A DNA stretch of 50,178 nt from Cycloclasticus sp. (GCA_012959695.1 DUCS01000001.1:1-50178); one strand, 5' to 3'; shown: positions 15,398 to 24,136, numbered from the stretch's first letter. Numbers and translations: made by a program. The notes: generated by a model not told the origin, from the letters alone.

Positions 15398-16015
15398 ATG
15401 AGGCTTTATCATCGTCCTGATTGCCCCTTTTGTTGGAAGGTGCGAATCTTTCTTCATGAAGCTCAAACGGAGATAGAAGAAGTTTTCGTTGAGTTTGGTA
15501 AAAAACATCCCGATGTTGTGTCGTTAAACCCTAATGCGACAGTGCCAGTATTGATAGAGGGCGATTTGGTGATTTACGAGTCGGCGTTGATCATCGAATA
15601 CCTGAGCGATATGTTTCCTCAATCGATGTTAATGCACGGTTCTCCGCTTGAAATAGCGAACATTAGGCAGCTACACAGTTATAGCGATAGTAAGGTGGGT
15701 AAAGCCTTATTTCCGTACATTAAACACGTTCGTGAAAACCAGGGTTGTTCTGTCGACGAAGGGCTTAAACGGACTACATTAGAAGCGTGGGTCGGCATAC
15801 AAGGCAAATTATCGGAGTCTATTGGCAATAAAGATTTTTTTAGCGCAGATTTTTCTGTGGCAGAGTGCGCGTTGATTCCTCGATTTACGATTGCAATTAC
15901 TTACGGCTTGCACATTAGTAATCAGTTTCCAAATTTGTTGGATTGGTATGAACGATGCAAAAAGCGTGAATCATTTATTACTACGTTGCCTCGTAGCTTT
16001 CCAGGTATAAAATAA
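15398..16015 (+). CDS. Glutathione S-transferase family protein
   Basis: 205 residues: an N-terminal thioredoxin-like domain with a CPFC motif at 9-12 (glutaredoxin-like), NPNATVPVLIEGDLVIYESALIIEYL (cis-Pro and Glu-Ser glutathione-binding site), and an all-helical C-terminal domain. The N-terminus resembles the SspA/omega-like GSTs that use cysteine instead of serine or tyrosine. It starts 23 nt after the isomerase with a GAGGGAGA site, so the pair are probably cotranscribed. Detoxification, thiol transfer or a catabolic step are all possible. Confidence 0.83.
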   Translation: MRLYHRPDCPFCWKVRIFLHEAQTEIEEVFVEFGKKHPDVVSLNPNATVPVLIEGDLVIYESALIIEYLSDMFPQSMLMHGSPLEIANIRQLHSYSDSKVGKALFPYIKHVRENQGCSVDEGLKRTTLEAWVGIQGKLSESIGNKDFFSADFSVAECALIPRFTIAITYGLHISNQFPNLLDWYERCKKRESFITTLPRSFPGIK

Positions 16016-16020
16016 CTTAC

Positions 16021-16713
16021 GTGTTAAATATTACCCGACTACTCGCCGCTACTCTGGTGCTCTTTTTATTTAGCTCTTCTGCCGCGTTGGCTCATGGTGT
16101 TGACGCTAATACAGAGCGTTTTTTATTGGCTAACGAGGGTGTTGCGATAGGGCCGTTTCTTTATATAGGTGCAAAGCACATGGTGACGGGGTACGACCAT
16201 TTGTTGTTTTTGGTCGGTGTGATTTTTTTCTTATTCCGAAAACGTGATGTGTTGTTGTACGTGAGTTTGTTTACCGTTGGACACAGCTTGACGTTATTGC
16301 TTGGGGTGTTAAATAACATCGCGGTAAACCCGTATTTGATTGACGCTATTATCGGCTTATCAGTGGTTTATAAAGGCTTTGATAATATCGGTGGCTTTAA
16401 TAAGTTGCTAGGTTTTCAGCCAAATACTAAAATTGCGGTGGCCGTATTTGGCTTATTCCATGGCTTTGGTTTGGCCACTAAATTACAAGATTTCGCCTTA
16501 CCGCAAGAAGATTTATGGAAGAACTTACTGGCCTTTAACATCGGTGTCGAGCTTGGCCAGTTTATCGCGTTAGTGTTTATATTAATCGCGCTGAGTTTTT
16601 GGCGTAGGTTTCCCAGTTATTATTCTTTTTCAACCACAACTAACACATTATTAATGGCAGGCGGTTTGGTGCTGTTTGGTTATCAAATGTTTGGTTACTC
16701 TGTTACGGCCTAA
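16021..16713 (+). CDS. HupE/UreJ-like membrane protein
   Basis: 230 residues: a signal sequence (about 5-24, mature end at AHGVD), then six to seven hydrophobic segments. The conserved histidine motifs GAKHMVTGYDHLLFLVGV, TVGHSLTLL and FGLFHGFGLATKL identify the HupE/UreJ-2 family, associated with nickel uptake or metal supply, though many members lie away from hydrogenase and urease genes. A GTG start lies 6 nt after the GST stop. The next gene starts 5 nt after its stop and encodes a protein often seen as a partner. No hydrogenase or urease is present, so the metal is unknown. Confidence 0.82.
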   Translation: MLNITRLLAATLVLFLFSSSAALAHGVDANTERFLLANEGVAIGPFLYIGAKHMVTGYDHLLFLVGVIFFLFRKRDVLLYVSLFTVGHSLTLLLGVLNNIAVNPYLIDAIIGLSVVYKGFDNIGGFNKLLGFQPNTKIAVAVFGLFHGFGLATKLQDFALPQEDLWKNLLAFNIGVELGQFIALVFILIALSFWRRFPSYYSFSTTTNTLLMAGGLVLFGYQMFGYSVTA

Positions 16714-16717
16714 TGTT

Positions 16718-17260
16718 ATGAATAAAATAGAACACCCCATTCAATCGGTTAAATCGTTGGTTAAAGCTGTTATTGCGGCGACAGCACTGGCCGTAATTAT
16801 TTTAGTAACGGCCATATTGCCGGCTGAATATGGGGTTGACCCAACAGGCTTGGGTGGGGCAATGGGGTTGATGGTTTTGTCTGCGCCACTTGAGGATTCA
16901 ACTAAGGCTAATGTAGGCGCTTGCCCTGATGCTGTGGTGTTGCGAGAAGATACCGTTAAGATTATTGTGCCTGCTCATAGTGGATTGGAATACAAGCTGT
17001 TCATAGAAAAGAGTGTGGTTCTGGATTATTCATGGAAAACTGATGGCGGCGTGCTGTTTTTTGATTTTCATGGTGAGCCCCAAGGTGATACAACGGGGTA
17101 TTTTAAAAGTTATAAAGAAGCATCTGCATCGAGTGATAGCGGTTCAAAAAAGGTTCCATTCACGGGTTCGCACGGCTGGTACTGGAAAAATGAAACCGAC
17201 ACGCCCGTTACCGTTTTATTGCAGACTAAAGGTGTCTACCAGGTCATAGGCTTGAGGTAA
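16718..17260 (+). CDS. Membrane-anchored periplasmic protein (HupE partner)
   Basis: 180 residues: a short cytoplasmic N-terminus, one membrane helix (about 16-36), then a periplasmic beta-rich domain with DTVKIIVPAHSGLEYKLFIE, a GVLFFDFHGEP segment and a HGWYWKNETDTPVTVLLQT ending. Proteins of this form are commonly annotated as transmembrane anchor proteins beside HupE-like genes. The start is ATG 16718, giving a normal membrane anchor; an upstream frame from 16676 would run inside hupE. His and Asp in FDFHGEPQGDTTG could bind a metal. The function is unknown to me; cotranscription with the HupE gene supports a shared role. Confidence 0.75.
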   Translation: MNKIEHPIQSVKSLVKAVIAATALAVIILVTAILPAEYGVDPTGLGGAMGLMVLSAPLEDSTKANVGACPDAVVLREDTVKIIVPAHSGLEYKLFIEKSVVLDYSWKTDGGVLFFDFHGEPQGDTTGYFKSYKEASASSDSGSKKVPFTGSHGWYWKNETDTPVTVLLQTKGVYQVIGLR

Positions 17261-17342
17261 TTGCAGACCATTAATGGTATTAATACATAACAGTGCTAGA
17301 GTGTATTTAAGGGAAGGCGGCATTGATTAATTAAATGGGTTG

Positions 17343-18452
17343 ATGAGCATGCAAGGTACGAAGAAACAAAACAACTTGAGTTCGATTGTTTTATGTATCA
17401 TCGCCCTGTTGTTTCACGGCGTAGTCACTGCTGAAATATTCAAATACAAAGATCAAAACGGCCGCTGGCAGTTTTCTGATGCGCCTAAAAAAGGCGCTAG
17501 TACATCTTCTGTTCGCTCATATGGACGCGCGGGCTCGACGGGGCCGATATCCAACGATTTTGTTACGCTATTAAACAGTAAATACAGGCCAAGCAACCCT
17601 GTGCAAAAAGCGACGATGGCGGTTGTTACAGTCAAGAGTAAGTTGGGTTCAGGGTCGGGCTTCTTTGTAACGGATACCTGTTATTTAGTGACGAATAAAC
17701 ATGTCGTACGTCCGGCAAAAGGCAAGCAATGGGATGCGACGAAGGCAAAAATAAAACAAAATGCATCGTCATTCCAACGTGCTCGATTGCAATTAGCCAA
17801 TCAAAAACGACAACTGGCTGTTAATAAGCAAAAATTGGATGAGTTTAGGAGTTGCATGAATAGTCTGTCTTCTGATAAAGCAAGGAATTTGGCAGAACAA
17901 GAATACGCGGTTTATGCAGATCGTTACTATCAAGACAAACAACATATTGATTCTGTTTCACAACGACTTTCAAAGGACGAGCGAAAGTTTAACAAGCAAC
18001 AGTCGGATTTTAGTTTTTCAAGCAGCATTGCAAATGTTGCACAATCTTTCCAAATTATTCTTAAAGACAACACCAAGGTGCAAGCCCGTTTAGTAAAAGT
18101 GTCGCCAACAGATGACCTTGCCTTGCTAAAGGTTAATGGTTGTAACGCACCGTATTTAACGCTGGGGACAAGAGCCGTGTCTCAGGGAATGACGGTTCAT
18201 GCGATAGGTAGCCCGTTAGGCTTGCGAGACCAGTTAACACAAGGAACGGTCACTAATGTCTCCTCGTACGGTATTGCGACGGATGCACAAATATTACCGG
18301 GTAATAGTGGCGGGCCTTTGATTATGGGCAATGGTCATGTGGTCGGTGTTAATACCCTTAAAGTTGCTAAAGGGTCTGCGCTAGAAACAGGTTTTGGAAT
18401 CTCAATACCGGTGAGTAAAGTTAGGCAAAATTTCGGGCGGTACTTGAACTAG
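17343..18452 (+). CDS. Exported trypsin-like serine protease with DUF4124 domain and coiled-coil insertion
   Basis: 369 residues. A hydrophobic signal segment (about 12-30), a DUF4124 domain (EIFKYKDQNGRWQFSDAPKK, 31-50), then a chymotrypsin-fold protease with His120 (VTNKHVV), Asp258 (PTDDLALLKV) and Ser322 (PGNSGGPL). Between His and Asp sits an atypical Lys/Gln-rich helical insertion (about 131-225) with coiled-coil character. No PDZ domain follows, unlike DegP. Start taken at ATG 17343; a TTG just before and an ATG at 17349 are alternatives. It probably acts in the periplasm on unknown substrates. Confidence 0.83.
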   Translation: MSMQGTKKQNNLSSIVLCIIALLFHGVVTAEIFKYKDQNGRWQFSDAPKKGASTSSVRSYGRAGSTGPISNDFVTLLNSKYRPSNPVQKATMAVVTVKSKLGSGSGFFVTDTCYLVTNKHVVRPAKGKQWDATKAKIKQNASSFQRARLQLANQKRQLAVNKQKLDEFRSCMNSLSSDKARNLAEQEYAVYADRYYQDKQHIDSVSQRLSKDERKFNKQQSDFSFSSSIANVAQSFQIILKDNTKVQARLVKVSPTDDLALLKVNGCNAPYLTLGTRAVSQGMTVHAIGSPLGLRDQLTQGTVTNVSSYGIATDAQILPGNSGGPLIMGNGHVVGVNTLKVAKGSALETGFGISIPVSKVRQNFGRYLN

Positions 18453-18505
18453 CGATGGATGGCGCTCGGGTGGTTGTTTGTATTAATGAAGTTTAGACGC
18501 GGGGA

Positions 18506-19891
18506 ATGGTAACGGTGACAAGGTACACATATTCCATAGCAGGGCGTTCGTATCGGTTTAAAGGCTTAGCGGATGTGATGGCTAAAGCGTCATCGCTTAA
18601 AAGTGGCGACTGTCTGGCAGGCATTGCCGCTGATAATGACGAACAGCGCGTTGCGGCCCAAATGCTGTTGGCGAACATCCCTTTGAAACGATTTATCGAA
18701 GAGCCGCTTATCTCGCCCGAACATGATGCGGTGACGCGGTTACTCCTAGACGAGCAAGATGCTGAGTCATTCAAAAAAATAGAAAATGATACCGTTGGCG
18801 ATTTTAGAAATAGATTGCTGAGTTACTCATCTAACACCGATGAGCTATCAGCGCTGGCGAGTGGCTTGTTGCCGGAAATGGTTGCAGCGGTCAGCAAGGT
18901 GATGCGTAATCAAGATTTGATTTTAGTGGCGAGTAAATGCCAAGTTGTCAGTAAGTTTCGTAATACGATTGGCTTGCCAGGCCGCTTATCTATTCGACTT
19001 CAACCGAATCATCCAACGGATGACGCAAAAGGAATCGGTGCATCGATACTCGATGGTTTGATGTACGGCTGTGGCGATGCAGTCATCGGCATCAATCCCG
19101 CAACTGATAGTGTTGATGGCGTACATCGCTTATTGAGCAGCATCGATGAACTGATTCAGCGTTTTGAAATACCCACGCAATCTTGCGTGTTGGCACATAT
19201 CAGCACCCAACTTAAAGCAATGGAGCGAGGTGCGCCTGTTGATATTGTTTTTCAATCCATCGCAGGGACAGAAGCTGCAAACAAAAGTTTCGGTACTGAT
19301 TTGAATCAATTGGCCGAGGCTCAACAAGCGGCGTTATCGCTTAACAGAGGCACGGTGGGACAGAACGTGATGTATTTTGAAACTGGCCAAGGCTCATGCT
19401 TGTCAGCGCAGGCTCATCATGGAGTTGACCAGCAAACGTTAGAAGCTCGGGCATATGGTGTGGCAAAGAAATTTGATCCCTTGTTGCTTAACAGCGTGGT
19501 CGGTTTTATTGGCCCCGAGTATTTGTATGACGGTAAACAAATTATACGCGCTGGGCTTGAGGATCATTTTTGCGGGAAACTATTGGGCTTGCCCATGGGT
19601 TGCGATGTTTGTTACACCAATCATGCGGATGCCGATCAAGACGATATGGATAATTTATTAACATTGTTGGGCGTTGCTGGCTGTCATTTCTTTATGGGCG
19701 TACCGGGTGCTGACGACATCATGCTTAATTATCAATCAACATCGTTTCATGATGCGCATTATTTAAGGCAAGTATTGAACAAGAAACCAGCGCCTGAGTT
19801 TGAAGCGTGGTTGCAGCGTATGAATATTATTGACGAGAATAATTTGCTGTTACCGGTCAATGAAGGTCATCCATTATTAATGGCGCAATAA
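18506..19891 (+). CDS. eutB: Ethanolamine ammonia-lyase large subunit
   Basis: 461 residues, matching the family (453 in E. coli). EutB is the catalytic TIM-barrel subunit that, with EutC and adenosylcobalamin, converts ethanolamine to acetaldehyde and ammonia. Family motifs seen include YRFKGLADVMAKAS, SKFRNTIGLPGRLSIRLQPNHP, LDGLMYGCGDAVIGINPATDS, FETGQGSCLSAQAHHGVDQQT, MGCDVCYTNHADADQDDMDN and FFMGVPGADDIMLNYQSTSFHD. eutC follows after 6 nt. No EutA reactivase, shell proteins, EutH or aldehyde dehydrogenase is nearby, suggesting a simple non-compartment pathway for nitrogen or carbon gain. Confidence 0.96.
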   Translation: MVTVTRYTYSIAGRSYRFKGLADVMAKASSLKSGDCLAGIAADNDEQRVAAQMLLANIPLKRFIEEPLISPEHDAVTRLLLDEQDAESFKKIENDTVGDFRNRLLSYSSNTDELSALASGLLPEMVAAVSKVMRNQDLILVASKCQVVSKFRNTIGLPGRLSIRLQPNHPTDDAKGIGASILDGLMYGCGDAVIGINPATDSVDGVHRLLSSIDELIQRFEIPTQSCVLAHISTQLKAMERGAPVDIVFQSIAGTEAANKSFGTDLNQLAEAQQAALSLNRGTVGQNVMYFETGQGSCLSAQAHHGVDQQTLEARAYGVAKKFDPLLLNSVVGFIGPEYLYDGKQIIRAGLEDHFCGKLLGLPMGCDVCYTNHADADQDDMDNLLTLLGVAGCHFFMGVPGADDIMLNYQSTSFHDAHYLRQVLNKKPAPEFEAWLQRMNIIDENNLLLPVNEGHPLLMAQ

Positions 19892-19897
19892 CGCGAT

Positions 19898-20668
19898 ATG
19901 ACCAATAAAAAATCCTTAGTAAAAGATTCTTGGAGTAACTTGAGGCAGTATACCTCGGCGCGTATTGCCTTAGGCCGAGCTGGAGGAAGCTTAAAAACAG
20001 ATGATTGGCTGGATTTTAAACTCGCGCATGCAAGAGCGCGCGATGCTGTGCATGGTGAATTTGATGCGGAGGCTTTAGCCAAAGAGCTTAGCAGCATAGA
20101 TTTGCCAGCCTTATTGGTGTCAAGCCGTATAAAAGACAGAGCAGAGTTTCTAAAAAGGCCAGATTTAGGGCGTCGCTTAGATACTGTCTCTAAGCGTTTA
20201 TTAAGTGAGAGTAGTGATACTACGTCGGATTTAGTGATTGTGGTTAGCGATGGTTTATCGGCATCAGCGGTTCACGCGCATGTGGCGGATGTGCTGTCTA
20301 AACTTATGCCCAAGTTGCTAGAGGCCAGTTGGTCACTATTGCCGCTTGTGATTGCACGGTATGGTCGAGTGGCAATACAGGACGAAATAGGCGCTTTGTT
20401 GGCTGCCAAAACGGCACTTATTTTAATCGGCGAACGCCCAGGTTTAAGCGCTACAGACAGTTTAGGTGCCTACCTTGTTCATGACCCTAATATGGCTAAT
20501 ACAGATGCTAATAGAAACTGTGTATCGAATATTCGCCCTGCTGGTTTAAATTATCAGAAGGCAGCGGATACCTTATTTTATTTATTGAGTGAAATAAAGC
20601 GACGGCAGATTTCTGGTGTTGAGGTTAAGGATGCACGTGTTTTGATGGACTGTTTCATCAAGGAATAA
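19898..20668 (+). CDS. eutC: Ethanolamine ammonia-lyase small subunit
   Basis: 256 residues. EutC forms the cobalamin-binding part of the EutBC enzyme. Seen: WSNLRQYTSARIALGRAGGS, LAHARARDAVHGEFD, DLVIVVSDGLSASAVHAH, IGERPGLSATDSLGAYL and the final ANRNCVSNIRPAGLNYQKAA, all typical. It is somewhat shorter than the E. coli protein (295) by a reduced N-terminus. It follows eutB closely and is surely cotranscribed. Confidence 0.95.
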   Translation: MTNKKSLVKDSWSNLRQYTSARIALGRAGGSLKTDDWLDFKLAHARARDAVHGEFDAEALAKELSSIDLPALLVSSRIKDRAEFLKRPDLGRRLDTVSKRLLSESSDTTSDLVIVVSDGLSASAVHAHVADVLSKLMPKLLEASWSLLPLVIARYGRVAIQDEIGALLAAKTALILIGERPGLSATDSLGAYLVHDPNMANTDANRNCVSNIRPAGLNYQKAADTLFYLLSEIKRRQISGVEVKDARVLMDCFIKE

Positions 20669-20749
20669 TTTTTTAACAACATGTAAGCTTAGTTTAAGTA
20701 ATCTGGATTAAACTTCATCATTACGTTATTAGTTGAGTAAGGAAAACAG

Positions 20750-21241
20750 ATGAACGATGTTATTAAGCCGGTAAAACTAGGACTAGCAATTGTCATGTTA
20801 TCGCTATTTTCTGGTGTTGGCATGGGGGTTTCATTTGGTGTTTCTGAAGATATGTACAAGTCTTATGTGTCAGACAATGTTGCTAAGTACCCAGACGTGC
20901 ACGATGCTAAAAGTAATTCTAAAATTTGGCGTTACGCGCAAAGAGCACACTTCCATTCAACGGGGATAGCCGTATTTTCATTAGGTTTGGTGATTCTCAC
21001 GATGTTTTCCTCGATGTCGGTAGGGCTTAAATCTCGGACATCTACTTTGATAGGTTTGGGCGGTTTGTATCCATTATCTTGGTACACAATGTTTTACCTT
21101 GCGCCAAGCATAGGGCGTAATGCGGCTCATGCGCACATAGTCACTGAAACATTTACTTATATTGGCGTCGGCGGGTTGTTACTAGGCATGACGATATTAT
21201 TTTTAAACGTATTTTTTGGGCTGCTTATAGACGATCATTGA
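20750..21241 (+). CDS. Histidine-containing four-helix membrane protein, unknown function
   Basis: 163 residues with four hydrophobic helices (about 9-30, 70-92, 97-119, 132-158). Two His-x-His pairs stand out: RAHFHSTG (His67, His69) at the start of helix 2 and NAAHAH (His127, His129) just before helix 4, placed so that they could face each other at one membrane side as a metal or heme site. I do not recognise the family. It lies 81 nt after eutC and ends 6 nt inside the convergent feoC gene, so a link to either ethanolamine use or iron uptake is possible but unproved. Ribosome site AAGGAA precedes ATG. Confidence 0.8.
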   Translation: MNDVIKPVKLGLAIVMLSLFSGVGMGVSFGVSEDMYKSYVSDNVAKYPDVHDAKSNSKIWRYAQRAHFHSTGIAVFSLGLVILTMFSSMSVGLKSRTSTLIGLGGLYPLSWYTMFYLAPSIGRNAAHAHIVTETFTYIGVGGLLLGMTILFLNVFFGLLIDDH

Positions 21242-21468
21242 TTGTTCGTTTGATGCCACTCGTAGATATCAATCGTTTCTGGGTCGCAGCTTCTACAGCC
21301 GCCTTGGCAAAGTGAGCCAGCGGGCATTTTTCTAGCCAAGCCTTTTTTAACCCAGTGTTCAACCATCGCTTTAGCGTCGTCTTCAGATATTTTGAAGTGA
21401 AGAGCAAGGTCACGCACGGGCGCGCTTCCCGCTGCTTTTAGATAGTCCCGTATATCCAATAAAATCAT
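21235..21468 (-). CDS. feoC: FeoC-like small winged-helix regulator
   Basis: 77 residues: MILLDIRDYLKAAGSAPVRDLALHFKISEDDAKAMVEHWVKKG is a winged-helix fold, then a cysteine cluster CQGGCRSC that in FeoC proteins may bind an Fe-S cluster or iron. It overlaps the feoB stop by 4 nt, so it is translated with it as the third gene of feoABC. FeoC is thought to protect FeoB from proteolysis or sense iron/oxygen. Its end overlaps the convergent membrane-protein gene by 7 nt. Confidence 0.85.
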   Translation of the reverse strand: MILLDIRDYLKAAGSAPVRDLALHFKISEDDAKAMVEHWVKKGLARKMPAGSLCQGGCRSCDPETIDIYEWHQTNNQ

Positions 21469-23822
21469 GTGCTAGTTGGCACACTCGGACCGATATCGAG
21501 CAGTTGCCTGCCAAGTTGGCGTAAGGTTAACCAAATACCTATAAAGCCGACAGTGAAGACACTAACCCATATGATTGTTTGTGTGGGGTGGCTTGAAAAA
21601 TTTGCGATTTGGTAAAATGATACCGCCATGCTGTAGGCTAAATATAAGCTCCAAAAGATGGAGAATACTGCCCAACGCGTACCTGTTTCTCGTTGCACGG
21701 CGGCAATAGCAGCAACGCATGGTACGTAAAGTAGGATGAATAGTAAGTAGCTGAAGGCACCGACCTTGCCATCAAAATATTTCACTAACGTACCGAACAG
21801 CGCGTAACTAACGTCTTGCTCGGCAGCAGCGGCGTCAATGTTGTCGCCTGTATCTAAGGTGCGTAAACCAAGCGGATCGCCCATGTTTTGGAATGCGTCG
21901 TTCAAATTGTCACCGGTCACAGCGATAGCTTCAGAGAATTTAGCGGCGATGCTGAATGTTTCTTCGTCAGGTTCGACTGCGCCTTCTAAGTTTGAGTAAA
22001 CAGCATCGAGTGTGCCAACCACCACTTCTTTGGCGAGTAGGCCACTAAAAATACCGACGATAGCTGGCCAGTTTTCTTGCTGGATTCCCATGGGTTTAAA
22101 AATCGGTGTGAAAGTTTTGCTGACCTCACTGAGCACAGATTTAGAGCTGTTCTCATTGCCGAAACTGCCATCGGTGCCGACAGAGTTTAGGATGTTAATG
22201 ACCATCACCATCATGATGATAAACTTGCCAGCCTCTAAAACGAAACCTTTTAATCGTTCCCAGGTGTGAATCATTAAGCTTTTAATCGCAGGGCGGTGAT
22301 AAGGCGGAAGTTCGATTAAAAAGCCATCGGATTCACCTTCCAGCACGCTGCTCTTTAGCAATAGTGCGGTAAAAATTGCTGCCCCTATACCCAGTATATA
22401 CAGTAAGAAAACGATGTTTTGGCCAGACTGCGGGAAAAAAGCCGCGGCGAATAAGGCGTATACCGATAATCGTGCACCGCAGGACATAAACGGTGCCATC
22501 ATCACGGTCAGGATGCGGTCACGTTGTTTTTCTAAGGTGCGGGTTGCCATGATGGACGGCACGTTACAGCCAAAGCCAACAATTAATGGAACAAACGCCT
22601 TGCCCGGCAGGCCGAGTTTGCGCATAAAGCGATCCATGACGAAGGCGGCGCGGGCCATATAACCTGAGTCTTCCAGTATAGAGAGGCAGAAGTACAAGGT
22701 AGCGATAATAGGTATAAAGGTCGCTACCACTTGAACGCCGCCGCCTAAACCATCTGCAAATAATACTTGGAACCAACTCGGAAAGCCTAGATTTTGTAAT
22801 TGAATTTTCAAGCCGTCGACGAAGATAGCGCCAGCCGTGATATCAAAGAAATCAATCAGCGCACCACCAAAGTTGATGGTAATGCTAAACATTAAATAAA
22901 TGGCGAAAAAGAAGATAGGTAGTCCAAGGTAGTCACTTAGCACCACCTTGTCCACCCGATCTGACCAGGTTTGTTGACTGCTTTTAGTTTGCTCAACGAC
23001 GTTGGCGATTAACTTGTGAGCAAATTCATAGCGAGTAGCCGCAATTAAGGTGTCGGCATCCTCGTCAGTTTCTTGTTGAATACGCTGTTGTAATTGCTTG
23101 CAGAGGGACTTTGTTTCATCCGTTGCAGCAGGGGAAAAGTAATCTTCTAGGCATTGTAGGGCGTGCCAGCGTTGAATAAAAGCAGTCTGTTGCTTTGCGT
23201 CTAATGTTGTAACAATCTCAGTGATTGCTGCATTGATAACCGGGGGGTAATTTAAGTCTAAATGCTGATGACTGTTGTTGCGTAAAATGCTTAAGGTGGC
23301 CGTTAATAGCTCATCAATGCCTTTGTTTTGTCTTGCCATGATGGGAATGACGGGAAAGCCGAGCGTTTTTGATAGCGCGTCGATATCGATGTCCATGCCT
23401 CTGGATTTGGCAACATCCATCATATTCAAAGCGAGAACGGCAGGAATGCCAGTTTCCAGTAGTTGACTGGTTAAAAACAAGCTGCGTTCAAGGTTCGCCG
23501 CGTCAGCAACAATCAGCAAGGCGTCAGCTTCACCGGAGAGTATGTATTGCCTTGCAATCTGCTCATCTAACGCTTCGCGATCACTATCAAGAGCATATAC
23601 CCCGGGCAAATCAACTAAGATTACTTCCTGCCCCTTAATGTTAGCTAGACCTTCACGGCGTTCAACCGTAACCCCAGGCCAATTGCCGGTTTTTTGTTTA
23701 ATGCCAGTAATAGCATTAAATAAGGTGGATTTTCCGCAGTTAGGGTTGCCAATAGCGGCTATTACAGGGCTTCTGTTTGACGAAACAATAGGTGAGCCCG
23801 TGTCACAACATTGTTTAGTCAT
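21465..23822 (-). CDS. feoB: Ferrous iron transport protein B
   Basis: 785-residue inner-membrane Fe(II) transporter. N-terminal G domain: G1 GNPNCGKST at 25-33, DLPGVYAL (G3) near 71, NMMD (G4) near 132; then the GDI helical domain and two Gate domains with the conserved Cys-containing GCNVPSIMATRTLE and MSCGARLSVYALF segments, and a C-terminal FeoB gate ending with about three helices. Length fits the E. coli protein (773). It overlaps feoA by 4 nt and feoC by 4 nt, so the three are translationally coupled. Expression is expected under low iron, through the Fur box ahead of feoA. Confidence 0.97.
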   Translation of the reverse strand: MTKQCCDTGSPIVSSNRSPVIAAIGNPNCGKSTLFNAITGIKQKTGNWPGVTVERREGLANIKGQEVILVDLPGVYALDSDREALDEQIARQYILSGEADALLIVADAANLERSLFLTSQLLETGIPAVLALNMMDVAKSRGMDIDIDALSKTLGFPVIPIMARQNKGIDELLTATLSILRNNSHQHLDLNYPPVINAAITEIVTTLDAKQQTAFIQRWHALQCLEDYFSPAATDETKSLCKQLQQRIQQETDEDADTLIAATRYEFAHKLIANVVEQTKSSQQTWSDRVDKVVLSDYLGLPIFFFAIYLMFSITINFGGALIDFFDITAGAIFVDGLKIQLQNLGFPSWFQVLFADGLGGGVQVVATFIPIIATLYFCLSILEDSGYMARAAFVMDRFMRKLGLPGKAFVPLIVGFGCNVPSIMATRTLEKQRDRILTVMMAPFMSCGARLSVYALFAAAFFPQSGQNIVFLLYILGIGAAIFTALLLKSSVLEGESDGFLIELPPYHRPAIKSLMIHTWERLKGFVLEAGKFIIMMVMVINILNSVGTDGSFGNENSSKSVLSEVSKTFTPIFKPMGIQQENWPAIVGIFSGLLAKEVVVGTLDAVYSNLEGAVEPDEETFSIAAKFSEAIAVTGDNLNDAFQNMGDPLGLRTLDTGDNIDAAAAEQDVSYALFGTLVKYFDGKVGAFSYLLFILLYVPCVAAIAAVQRETGTRWAVFSIFWSLYLAYSMAVSFYQIANFSSHPTQTIIWVSVFTVGFIGIWLTLRQLGRQLLDIGPSVPTST

Positions 23823-24067
23823 ACTGCTTGTATCATCACTTGTTGTGCTAGCGCTTCATTCAGTGCGATTCGAGCATTGCCGATACTGACGACTAAGCCG
23901 CCTTTTCTTTTTTGCGTGACGTGCAAGGGGATAAGTTTAGAAAAACCAAGAGCCAACAGCTTCTTTTCAAGCTTGCGGTCCATCTTGTTTTTACACAACA
24001 TGACTTTTACGCCAATATTGATATCAGCCAATGAAGTGTTGTTTGATGATACAGATGTGTTTGACAT
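23819..24067 (-). CDS. feoA: Ferrous iron transport protein A
   Basis: An 82-residue SH3-like protein that assists FeoB at the cytoplasmic membrane face. Seen: KKLLALGFSKLIPLHVTQKRKGGLVVSIGNARIALNEALAQQVMI, the FeoA domain (family LxxxGLxxG...P and GD...xxRIAL). The N-terminus is slightly extended. First gene of feoABC; promoter and Fur box lie just upstream. Confidence 0.93.
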   Translation of the reverse strand: MSNTSVSSNNTSLADINIGVKVMLCKNKMDRKLEKKLLALGFSKLIPLHVTQKRKGGLVVSIGNARIALNEALAQQVMIQAV

Positions 24068-24079
24068 AGATTCTCAAAC

Positions 24080-24098
24080 GTTAATGATAATGATTCCC
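24080..24098 (-). promoter_or_regulatory. Fur box
   Basis: The 19-mer GTTAATGATAATGATTCCC (plus strand) matches the consensus GATAATGATAATCATTATC at about 15 positions. It begins next to the -10 of the feo promoter, so Fur-Fe(II) would block feoABC transcription when iron is plentiful. Confidence 0.85.
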
Positions 24099-24126
24099 AT
24101 TCTAATCTTAAAGAAAACTATGTCAA
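24099..24126 (-). promoter_or_regulatory. feoABC promoter
   Basis: On the minus strand TTGACA (complement of 24121-24126), a 16-bp spacer and TAGAAT (complement of 24099-24104). It faces feoA, with the Fur box immediately downstream of the -10. Confidence 0.75.
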
Positions 24127-24136
24127 GTATTGTTGT

